Below are positions 16,401-22,562 of a stretch of DNA of 26,900 nucleotides, piece by piece. Every line of letters starts with the position of its first letter. Position 1 is the first letter of the stretch. Made by a program: the position numbers and the translations under genes. This stretch comes from an uncultured Clostridia bacterium (lineage in GTDB: Bacteria > Bacillota > Clostridia > Oscillospirales > CAG-382), in NCBI GenBank assembly GCA_947627335.1, contig CANQVQ010000006.1, positions 1 through 26,900 of the forward strand, given 5' to 3'. Under the pieces are notes generated by a model. That model was not told the origin of the DNA and did no database searches. It saw only the letters and a program-made list of their open reading frames with translations.

Positions 16401-17018
16401 CAGCTCGACGGAACGCGCCTCGCTGTACGGGACCTTGCCGTCGATAAGGATGTACCGTTCGATCGCGGCGTCGGAATACGCGCCGTCGGAAACCAGTTCA
16501 TCGGTCAACTTCGGATACCCGTCGGAATCCAGAACCGGCTTGCCGTCCTCGTCGCGTTCGATGCCGTAAACCGTGATCGCACCGGTGAAATACCCGACTT
16601 TGACGTTGTAGAACCCGGTTTCCGGGACGTTGATGCGGAACGTGATGCGACCGTCGTCCCCGCAAAGGATCGCAAGCGTCGCCCCGTCGCGAAGCGCGAG
16701 ATCTTCGCCGCTCTCCGTCAGGAAATTGAAGCTGGCGGTGGAGTCGTCCGCATCGAGGTCGGCGAGGAGGTCGACGTCAAACGTCGCCGCCGCGTCCCCG
16801 ACGTTGCGGTAGATGGTTCTGTACTGGCCATAGCTGGTGGACGTCAGCACGTTTCTGATCTCTTCAAGCGACGTGCGGACCAGTGAATCCGAATTGTACT
16901 TGTGCTCCACAGTCGCCGACACGTCAAACGCGCCCACGCCGCAGAACCCCGTGACCACCGTCGCGAGGACCAGAAGCAGCGAGAGCACGCGCTTGTAGAT
17001 ACGTTGATTGCTGATCAT
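13464..17018 (-). CDS. Giant extracellular solute-binding protein with duplicated beta-sandwich modules
   Basis: 1184 aa, more than twice a normal sugar-binding lipoprotein. A signal peptide (ISNQRIYKRVLSLLLVLATV) is followed by a plausible signal peptidase I site near DVSA (35); the only nearby Cys (C26, TGFC) is a poor lipobox. Two similar carbohydrate-binding-like beta-sandwiches follow: module A (about 120-325; INVPETGFYNVKVGY, ILIDGKVPYSEA, FYLEAGEHTI) and module B (about 399-505; VEVPEAGFYSI, IYINGELPFREA, FYLEKGVNTI). A helical linker (about 505-675) leads to a family 1 binding-protein fold (about 680-1150; GTGPDVYMG, FNMMFYRKDIF, PPDTWDEFYQL). The start at 17018 has CAGGAGG upstream and begins the signal peptide; the open frame extends 40 codons further but covers the promoter. 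It is the first gene of the operon and presumably delivers substrate to one or both permease pairs. Confidence 0.88.
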   Translation of the reverse strand: MISNQRIYKRVLSLLLVLATVVTGFCGVGAFDVSATVEHKYNSDSLVRTSLEEIRNVLTSTSYGQYRTIYRNVGDAAATFDVDLLADLDADDSTASFNFLTESGEDLALRDGATLAILCGDDGRITFRINVPETGFYNVKVGYFTGAITVYGIERDEDGKPVLDSDGYPKLTDELVSDGAYSDAAIERYILIDGKVPYSEARSVELPRVWNDVYEYTDEDGKTVQMYSDSDEFKKRVQGDYADLANRPFSKDGNGNELKPDKELVSEWADSYLYDSTGYYGYYTSEDADGNTVEHFDEPLGFYLEAGEHTISFQAVREAVAIDRISFCHAETAPAYEEYYASKGGDAQVYRGDEQVVVQGEYPTTMSERTIYQLNNRSSVISQPQDPSLIRLNMIGGEKWEYVGQWVEWEVEVPEAGFYSIVPRSKQSYYSGLYVSRKIYINGELPFREACKLRFDYSSDWVTDPLWYGVLNGDSSDDIEKVYPLFYLEKGVNTIRMEVVLGDMSDVLRRVNESLTNINAYYRKILMITGASPDKYRDYRFERLIPDVLTGLKAESVNLYDVSEELSRLTGGMGENTATLDRVANVCERMGKYPTTIASYMSSLKDYTASLGTWLTDTQNQPLDIDYLCVQSPDAERPRAEAGFFSKLWGGVEKFFWSFFSDYDSLGSTEDGKDIENAEDYAVEVWTATSRDQAQIVRSLVDDSFSVDYEIPVVVKLVAGGTLLPATLAGTGPDVYMGAAQGDPVNYAIRSAVLSLNNPSDDTSTGYNFNDLSRWEDDPVYGPKIESGLIPTFDKVVERFAPAAIRPLTLYGQTYALPETMSFNMMFYRKDIFVELGISPPDTWDEFYQLIYTIDAAGLDIGAPTGVGTSTVLMYQQDETYYQEGNYDEYLNLFRKYYEETEYDKNKYNSVDEYLADIGYTYVDADGNVRPTTDGIAINLDSDISLAAFRTSCDLFTQYGFPITYNLANRFRSGEMPLAIADYTNYNSLIIFAPEINGLWEFTPLPGMVTEDPDTGETIIDNTTVGAVSAMMMMRSVSEKNALGAWCYMQWWMSKDVQSSFGNEMVALLGPSAKQATANMEALAGMSWSKDEYDNLFAQFNAVECTPEYPGSYIVGRYTNFAFLNVYNDKEDPLDAMRSYITDINNELTRKRNEFNLPTADTIKDMEEYLTEQGISWTDAEGGN

Positions 17019-17109
17019 GCAGTTTTCCTCCTGAAAAATGCTCTCGGCACACGCCCCCGCGCCTTCGCGCAGACCGACGGGAGCGTACACCTTATTCATA
17101 TGCCTACCT

Positions 17110-17138
17110 ATCATATCATAAGGAGCCGGGTTTGTCAA
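17110..17138 (-). promoter_or_regulatory. Sigma-A type promoter of the ABC/DUF5696 operon
   Basis: On the minus strand, a perfect TTGACA -35 (17138-17133) is followed by a 17-bp spacer and a TATGAT -10 (17115-17110). Transcription would begin near 17103, giving an untranslated leader of about 85 nt before the binding-protein ATG at 17018. The near-consensus elements suggest strong expression unless repressed. Confidence 0.82.
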
Positions 17139-17140
17139 GC

Positions 17141-17152
17141 GTCCCGCGGGAC
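17141..17152. repeat. 12-bp palindrome next to the operon -35 box
   Basis: GTCCCGCGGGAC is a perfect inverted repeat lying 3 bases upstream of the -35 hexamer of the minus-strand operon promoter. The position suits a regulator-binding site, but a 12-bp GC-rich palindrome can occur by chance and no regulator gene is adjacent. Low confidence as an operator. Confidence 0.3.
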
Positions 17153-17162
17153 CGAAAAAATC

Positions 17163-17462
17163 GGTTTTCCCGTCACTTTCGCACGAAGTTTCCGCCGTCG
17201 CCCCCGCCTTTCCCGTGTCCCGCCGTTTTGAGGATTTTTAACAGCAAATTTTTATTTTTCAAATTTTGTTTTCAAAAATATCCGTTTGCTGTCCGAATTG
17301 TGAAAAATCCTTGTATTACAACGGTTTTTTTAGGCTTTGAAATGTTTCCGATTTCGCTTGTTCGCAAGTATTTCTGAACGAAACTGTCGCATTATTTTGC
17401 GCCGTCCGTGGACAAGCGTGTTTTTCCATTCTTTTCCGTGAAAAAGCGACCTCAATATGCAC
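17163..17462. other. AT-rich intergenic region without a recognisable gene
   Basis: This stretch between the operon promoter and the terminator of the VanY-like gene is far more AT-rich than its surroundings, particularly from about 17230 onward. Short open frames are present but lack ribosome binding sites and resemble no protein I know. A short inverted repeat, TTGTA-T-TACAA (17311-17321), and a small hairpin CTTG-TTCG-CAAG (17358-17369) are visible. I see no RNA gene, riboswitch or CRISPR repeat. It may be upstream control DNA for the operon. Confidence 0.5.
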
Positions 17463-17499
17463 AAAAAAAGCAACGCATTTTTTATGTGTTGCTTTTTTT
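17463..17499 (-). terminator. Intrinsic terminator after the VanY-like gene
   Basis: The GCAACGCA/TGTGTTGC stem (one G-T wobble) is flanked by A7 at 17463-17469 and T7 at 17493-17499, so a U-tract follows the hairpin on either strand. On the minus strand it lies about 50 bases after the stop at 17553 and would end that transcript before the ABC operon promoter. Confidence 0.85.
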
Positions 17500-17552
17500 G
17501 ACAAAACAAACGTTCTTACTCGTTTTTCGCGATTTTTGGGGCGAATTGCAGA

Positions 17553-18575
17553 TCAGCTGAGGTAACACGTTACGACAAAGCCGTCGGAGCCGTTGCCGCT
17601 GTAGGTGTAGCCGGTGACCTGTTCCCCCGAAAGGATCGGGAGCTGCGTCGCCTCTCCGCCCGTCGCCGGCACAAAGTAGACCGCACAGGTCTTGTCAAGA
17701 CCGTTGACGTCCTTATACGAGACGCGCAGCGGCGACGCGGACGAATAGGTCCGCACCGCTTCGAGGTATTCCTCCAGGCAGAGGTGGTTCGCCCCCATGT
17801 AGGCGGCGTGCTCGAAACCGACGTAGCGGTAAAGCCCCGCGTTCCCGCTCTCGTGGGTCGCGGCAGACTTCTCCGCCGGGTAGCGCAGGATGTAGCCGTA
17901 GTTGGTGCAGTTGTCCGCCAGCCACAGGAATTTCCCGCTTCCGATGCTGTCCCCGTCCGGGTCGGCCGGATAAAGCCCCAGCTCCACCGCACAACCCGAA
18001 GCGAGGTTCTTTTCCGCCGCTTTCGCGTCCGCGCCGGGGGAGGCGAGGTATGCCCGGTTGACGAGCAGGTTGGTCTTTCCCTGCGTTTCGCGGAACGCGG
18101 TCGTCATCGCGTTGAACGCGGTGAGCGCATCCTCCCGCAGTTCCAGCTTCGTGCCGGAATAGGTGTACGGATGTTCCCCCTCGTTCGCATACTTCGACGC
18201 ATTCCACGAATAAATATTCTGCAGCTGCCCGCCGGCGCTTGCGGACGACGACGTCGGAAGCGGCACGAGCAGCCCTTCCGTCGCCTTCGCGGGCGAATTC
18301 AGCGTCACATTCTCCACGTCCGCCGGGAGCGACGGAGCGGACACGGCGTCCGACTGCGTCCCGCCGGACACGTCCGCGTCGGAGCCGGTCGATTCCGTCT
18401 GCCCCGAAAGCACCGCGTCGGAAGACGTCCCGCTTTCCGAATCGTTCTGACCGCTCTGGTCATCCGCGCTGCAGCTGTTGGTCACGATCACGACCGTAAG
18501 GCAGAGCGCGACCACGATGCACATCAATGCGGCAAACAGATACTCCGAACGGATCTTTCCAGGTTCCTTAGGCAT
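17553..18575 (-). CDS. Membrane-anchored VanY-like (M15-type) protein lacking catalytic residues
   Basis: 340 aa. An N-terminal hydrophobic helix (11-33) is followed by C35 (TNSC, a weak lipobox), a Ser/Asp/Gly-rich linker (36-80), and from about 120 a domain resembling VanY-type D-Ala-D-Ala carboxypeptidases: WLADNCTNYGYILRYP (218-233), LYRYVGFEHAAYM (248-260) and CLEEYLEAV (266-274) match the family closely. However, the first zinc motif (SxHxxGxxxD in VanY) reads KNLASGCAVE (189-198), replacing His with Leu and Asp with Glu. The EPWH motif reads NAGL (245-248), losing the catalytic Glu and the second zinc His. It is therefore probably a non-enzymatic cell-wall-binding relative; a peptidoglycan-binding role is inference. 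The ATG has AAAGGAGG about 9 bases upstream. It follows nifJ and may be read from the same transcript. Confidence 0.8.
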   Translation of the reverse strand: MPKEPGKIRSEYLFAALMCIVVALCLTVVIVTNSCSADDQSGQNDSESGTSSDAVLSGQTESTGSDADVSGGTQSDAVSAPSLPADVENVTLNSPAKATEGLLVPLPTSSSASAGGQLQNIYSWNASKYANEGEHPYTYSGTKLELREDALTAFNAMTTAFRETQGKTNLLVNRAYLASPGADAKAAEKNLASGCAVELGLYPADPDGDSIGSGKFLWLADNCTNYGYILRYPAEKSAATHESGNAGLYRYVGFEHAAYMGANHLCLEEYLEAVRTYSSASPLRVSYKDVNGLDKTCAVYFVPATGGEATQLPILSGEQVTGYTYSGNGSDGFVVTCYLS

Positions 18576-18619
18576 TGGCGCAAACCTCCTTTTTTCGACG
18601 CAAACGGCGTTCTTAGCGG

Positions 18620-18651
18620 GAAGGGCGGCACCCGCAGCGACGCCGCCCTTC
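18620..18651 (-). other. GC-rich hairpin between nifJ and the VanY-like gene
   Basis: Perfect 10-bp inverted repeat, GAAGGGCGGC (18620-18629) and GCCGCCCTTC (18642-18651), with a 12-nt loop, about 20 bases after the nifJ stop. No U-tract follows on the minus strand, so it is not a classical terminator. It may protect the 3' end of nifJ mRNA or reduce read-through into the next gene. No separate promoter is obvious between it and the VanY-like gene. Confidence 0.55.
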
Positions 18652-18672
18652 TCTTACGCTCGCTTCCGGCTT

Positions 18673-21600
18673 TTACTGTTCGGACAGCTTCTTGAGCTTT
18701 TCGTATTTCTCCTTGGCGTACCCTTCGGATTCCGCAAAAAGCACTTCCGCCCTCTCCGGGAAGGACTGCGCAAGACGCGCATAGCGGACCTCGGAACGAA
18801 TGAAGTCCTGGTAGCTGCCGGTCGGCGCCTTGGAATCCAGCGTCAGCTTCCGGGTCTCCGGGTTGTAGCGGAACGTCTCCCAGTAACCGGCTTCGACCGC
18901 TTTCTTCTGCTCGACAAGGCAGTTCTGCATACCGCCCTTGACGCCGTGCATCTCGCAGGGCGCGTAGCCGATGATCAGCGACGGACCGTGATAGGCTTCC
19001 GCTTCGGTCAGCGCCTTGAGCAGTTGGTTCTTATCGTAGCCCATGCAGACCTGCGCGACATAGACGTAGCCGTAGGACATCGCGATGGCGGCGAGGTCCT
19101 TCTTCTTCTGCGTCTTGCCGGCGGCCGCGAACTGCGCGACGGAGCCGGTCGGCGTGGACTTGGACGCCTGTCCGCCGGTGTTGGAATACACTTCGGTGTC
19201 GAAGACGAAGACGTTGACATCCTCGCCCGACGCGAGCACATGGTCCAGACCGCCGAAACCGATGTCGTAGGCCCAGCCGTCGCCGCCGAAGATCCAGACG
19301 GACTTCTTGGAAAGGTAATCCTTGTATTGCAGGATCTCCGCACGCAGGTCGGCGCACTTCTTGCAGCCGCAGCCTTCCAGCATTGCGACGAGGTCCTTCG
19401 TCGCCTTCGCGTTCGCGGCGCCGTCCTCGAGCGTGGACAGGTAGGCGTCGATGACCGCCTTCTTGCCCTCGTCCGTCGCGGTTTCCGCGAGCTTCTTCAC
19501 CAGACCGACGACCCGGTCGCGCACGACCTTCTGTCCGAGATTGATGCCGAAACCGTGCTCGGCGTTATCCTCGAACAGCGAGTTCGCCCAAGCCGGACCC
19601 CTGCCGCTCTCGCGGTTGACCGTATACGGCGTCGCGGGCGCGGAACCGCCCCAGATCGAGGAGCAGCCGGTCGCGTTGGAGATGTACATTCTTTCGCCGA
19701 ACAGCTGGGTGACGATGCGGGCGTAGGAAGTCTCGGCACAGCCCGCGCAGGAGCCGGAGAATTCCAGCAGCGGCTGCTTGAACTGGCTGCCCTTGACCGT
19801 GTTGTTGACGAGTTTGGTCTTTTCGGAGACGTTCGCCACGCAGTAGTCGAACACCGGCTGCTGCTCCAGCTGCGTCGCCATCGGGACCATCCGCAGCGCG
19901 CTCTTCGGCGCGGCAAGCTCGTTGGCGCGCTTCGCGGCCTTCTTCGGGTCGTCCGGGAACTCCGCGGACGCCGCAGCCTGCGCATCCTTGAGCGCTTTGG
20001 CGGTGACCGGGCATTCCTTCACGCAGAGCGTACAGCCCATGCAGTCGAGCGGGCTGACCGCGACGGTGAAGCGATAGGCGGTCTTGACGACCGGCTTTTC
20101 GGTGAATTTGGTCGCTTCCGGCGCCTTCGCCGCTTCCTCCTCGGTCATCGCAAACGAGCGGATCGCCGCGTGCGGGCAGACGAAGGAGCAGTTGTTGCAC
20201 TGGATGCAGTTCTTTTCGTTCCAGACCGGGGCGTTGACCGCGACCCCGCGCTTTTCAAACGCGGCGGAGCCCTGCGGGAAGGTGCCGTCGGCGTACTCCG
20301 CGAACGCGGAAACCGGCAGCCGGTCGCCGTCCATGCGGTCCACGGGCGTGACGATCTTGTTGACGAAGCGGATCAGGTCCTCACGCGTCCCGGTCGCGGT
20401 ATCCTCTTTCTGCTCCACGGGAGCGTCCTTCCAGGATGCCGGGACCGTCACTTCCGTCGCGGCGTCCGCGCCGGCGTCGATGGCGGCGTAGTTGAGGTCG
20501 ACCATCGCCTGTCCCTTCTTGATGTAGGACTTATATGCCATCTTCTTGATGTATTCGATGGCTTCCGCCTTCGGCAGAATGCCCGCGAGCGAGAAGAACG
20601 CGGACTGGAGGACGGTATTCTTGACCTTCGGGTTGCCGATCTGCTTGGACGCGATGGTGGTCGCGTCGATGATGTAGAAGCGGATCTTGTTTTCGGCGAT
20701 GTACGCCTTGACCTCGTTCGGCAGGTGCGCGTCGAGCTCGTCGGCGCTCCACTGGCAGTCGAGCAGGAACGTGCCGCCCGGCTTGACGTCCTGCACGATG
20801 CGGTAGCCCTTTAATATATAGGAAGAGTTGTGGCAGGCGACGAAGTCCGCCTTGGTGATGTAGTACGGGCTCTTGATGGGCTTATCACCGAACCGCAGGT
20901 GCGAGATGGTCACGCCGCCGGTCTTCTTCGAGTCGTACTGGAAGTACGCCTGAATGTACTTGTCGGTGTGGTCGCCGATGATCTTGATGGAGTTCTTGTT
21001 CGCGCCGACCGTACCGTCGCCGCCAAGCCCCCAGAACTTGCAGGAGATGGTTCCCGCCGGGGCGGTATCGACGCCGGTGCGTTCCGGCAGGGAAAGCCCG
21101 GTCAGATCGTCGACGATGCCGATGGTGAAGTTGCCCTTCGGCGTATCCAGCGCGAGGTTGTCGTACACGGCGACGATGGACGCCGGGGTGGTGTCCTTCG
21201 AGCCGAGACCGTAGCGACCGCCGACGACCGTGACGTCCGTCCGACCGGTGCGGTTGAGCGCCGCGACCACGTCGAGGTAGAGCGGTTCGCCGAGGGAGCC
21301 GGGTTCCTTCGTGCGGTCGAGCACGGCGACCTTTTTGACCGTCGCGGGGATCGCCTCGGACAGCTTTTCCGCCACGAACGGACGGTACAGACGCACCTTG
21401 ACAAGACCGACCTTCTCGCCCTTCGCGTTCAGGTAGTCGATGACCTCCTCGGTCACGTCGCAGACGGAACCCATCGCGACGATGACCCGTTCCGCGTCCG
21501 GCGCGCCGTAGTAGTTGAACAGACCGTAGTTCGTGCCGAGCTTCTCGTTGACCTTCGCCATATACTCCTCGACGACGGAGGGAATGGCGTCGTAGTACGG

Positions 21601-22329
21601 GTTGCAGGCTTCGCGGTGCTGGAAGAAGATGTCGCCGTTCTCCGCCGAGCCGCGCAGGACCGGATGCTCCGGATTGAGCGCACGGGCGCGGAACGCACGG
21701 ACGGCGTCCATATCCACCATTTCCTTGAGGTCCTCGTAATCCCACGCTTCGATCTTCTGGATCTCATGGGAGGTCCGGAAGCCGTCGAAGAAGTTCAGGA
21801 ACGGGACGCGACCCTTGATCGTCGAAAGATGCGCCACGGCGCCGAGGTCCATGATCTCCTGCTGGTTGGACTCCGCCATCATCGCGAAACCGGTCTGCCG
21901 GCAGGCGTAGACGTCGGAATGGTCCCCGAAAATGTTGAGCGCATGGGACGCGACGCAGCGGGCGGAAACGTGGATGACGCAGGGGAGCAGTTCGCCCGCG
22001 ATCTTGTACATATTCGGGATCATCAGCAGAAGTCCCTGCGAAGCGGTGTAGGTCGTCGTCAGCGCACCGGCGGCGAGGGAGCCGTGAACGGCGCCGGCGG
22101 CGCCGCCTTCGGACTGCATCTCCGTGATCCGCACGCGGTCGCCGAAGATGTTGCGGGCGGGTTCGCCGAAGATGTTCTTATCCGTCGCGGACCAGGTGTC
22201 CGTCACCTCCGCCATCGGACTTGACGGCGTGATCGGGTAGATGGCGGCAACTTCCGTGAACGCATAGGATACGTGCGCGGCGGCGGTGTTGCCGTCCATG
22301 GAAATCTTTTTTCTTTCCAATTTTGCCAT
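18673..22329 (-). CDS. nifJ: Pyruvate:ferredoxin (flavodoxin) oxidoreductase
   Basis: 1218 aa, full length for the single-chain enzyme. It converts pyruvate and CoA to acetyl-CoA and CO2 with reduction of ferredoxin or flavodoxin, a central step of anaerobic fermentation in the cytoplasm. Domain order is typical: the pyruvate-site domain with YPITPSSPM (31-39), the CoA/gamma domain, a two-cluster ferredoxin insert with CIQCNNCSFVCP (about 705) and CMGCTLCVKECP (about 760), then the thiamine-diphosphate domain with SCAGCAET (about 860), ATGCSSIWGGS and GDGWAYDIGFGG. The ATG has a GGAGG site 9 bases upstream. An extended -10 promoter is visible 33 bases before the ATG, and the gene is divergent from the ComM-like gene. 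It indicates an oxygen-sensitive, fermentative host. Confidence 0.97.
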   Translation of the reverse strand: MAKLERKKISMDGNTAAAHVSYAFTEVAAIYPITPSSPMAEVTDTWSATDKNIFGEPARNIFGDRVRITEMQSEGGAAGAVHGSLAAGALTTTYTASQGLLLMIPNMYKIAGELLPCVIHVSARCVASHALNIFGDHSDVYACRQTGFAMMAESNQQEIMDLGAVAHLSTIKGRVPFLNFFDGFRTSHEIQKIEAWDYEDLKEMVDMDAVRAFRARALNPEHPVLRGSAENGDIFFQHREACNPYYDAIPSVVEEYMAKVNEKLGTNYGLFNYYGAPDAERVIVAMGSVCDVTEEVIDYLNAKGEKVGLVKVRLYRPFVAEKLSEAIPATVKKVAVLDRTKEPGSLGEPLYLDVVAALNRTGRTDVTVVGGRYGLGSKDTTPASIVAVYDNLALDTPKGNFTIGIVDDLTGLSLPERTGVDTAPAGTISCKFWGLGGDGTVGANKNSIKIIGDHTDKYIQAYFQYDSKKTGGVTISHLRFGDKPIKSPYYITKADFVACHNSSYILKGYRIVQDVKPGGTFLLDCQWSADELDAHLPNEVKAYIAENKIRFYIIDATTIASKQIGNPKVKNTVLQSAFFSLAGILPKAEAIEYIKKMAYKSYIKKGQAMVDLNYAAIDAGADAATEVTVPASWKDAPVEQKEDTATGTREDLIRFVNKIVTPVDRMDGDRLPVSAFAEYADGTFPQGSAAFEKRGVAVNAPVWNEKNCIQCNNCSFVCPHAAIRSFAMTEEEAAKAPEATKFTEKPVVKTAYRFTVAVSPLDCMGCTLCVKECPVTAKALKDAQAAASAEFPDDPKKAAKRANELAAPKSALRMVPMATQLEQQPVFDYCVANVSEKTKLVNNTVKGSQFKQPLLEFSGSCAGCAETSYARIVTQLFGERMYISNATGCSSIWGGSAPATPYTVNRESGRGPAWANSLFEDNAEHGFGINLGQKVVRDRVVGLVKKLAETATDEGKKAVIDAYLSTLEDGAANAKATKDLVAMLEGCGCKKCADLRAEILQYKDYLSKKSVWIFGGDGWAYDIGFGGLDHVLASGEDVNVFVFDTEVYSNTGGQASKSTPTGSVAQFAAAGKTQKKKDLAAIAMSYGYVYVAQVCMGYDKNQLLKALTEAEAYHGPSLIIGYAPCEMHGVKGGMQNCLVEQKKAVEAGYWETFRYNPETRKLTLDSKAPTGSYQDFIRSEVRYARLAQSFPERAEVLFAESEGYAKEKYEKLKKLSEQ

Positions 22330-22361
22330 TTGCTTATGCCTCCTGTTTCTATCTTCATTCT

Positions 22362-22390
22362 ATCATATCACTTTTTTCGCTTTCTGTAAA
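22362..22390 (-). promoter_or_regulatory. nifJ promoter (extended -10)
   Basis: On the minus strand, TTTACA (22390-22385), a 17-bp spacer and TATGAT (22367-22362), with an upstream TGA giving the extended -10 form TGATATGAT. The predicted transcription start is near 22355, about 25 nt before the nifJ start codon. Confidence 0.78.
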
Positions 22391-22495
22391 GGTCTAACGG
22401 CAAATTTTTTTGCATTTTTTTCGATTTTCCGGTCGGAAATTTCCGGCACGCGGAAAGAATTTCGCAAAAAATTTCCAAACGTTCACAATTTGCCC

Positions 22496-22524
22496 TTGAA
22501 AAGCGGGAGACAATGTGTTAATAT
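22496..22524 (+). promoter_or_regulatory. Promoter of the ComM-like ATPase gene
   Basis: TTGAAA (22496-22501), a 17-bp spacer and TAATAT (22519-22524), with TGT immediately before the -10 (extended -10 form). Transcription would start near 22531, leaving a leader of about 30 nt that includes the ribosome binding site GAGAGGAGG (22545-22553). Confidence 0.78.
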
Positions 22525-22562
22525 AGAAAAGAATATCGGCAAGCGAGAGGAGGCGGACCGCG

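Noticed and set aside
13251..16886. Long plus-strand open frame (about 1211 codons) opposite the binding-protein gene
   Set aside because: It is an antisense shadow: the translation is rich in Arg, Val and Asp without domains, and the opposite strand encodes a signal peptide, repeated modules and a binding-protein fold with a good ribosome binding site.
17019..17138. 40-codon N-terminal extension of the solute-binding protein
   Set aside because: It would place translation across the TTGACA/TATGAT promoter and bury the signal peptide.
17316..17504. Small minus-strand open frame of 62 codons in the AT-rich gap
   Set aside because: It starts inside the terminator hairpin, has no ribosome binding site and resembles no protein.
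18478..20814. Long plus-strand open frame opposite nifJ
   Set aside because: It covers nifJ, whose motifs are unambiguous; the antisense product is Arg/Leu-rich filler.
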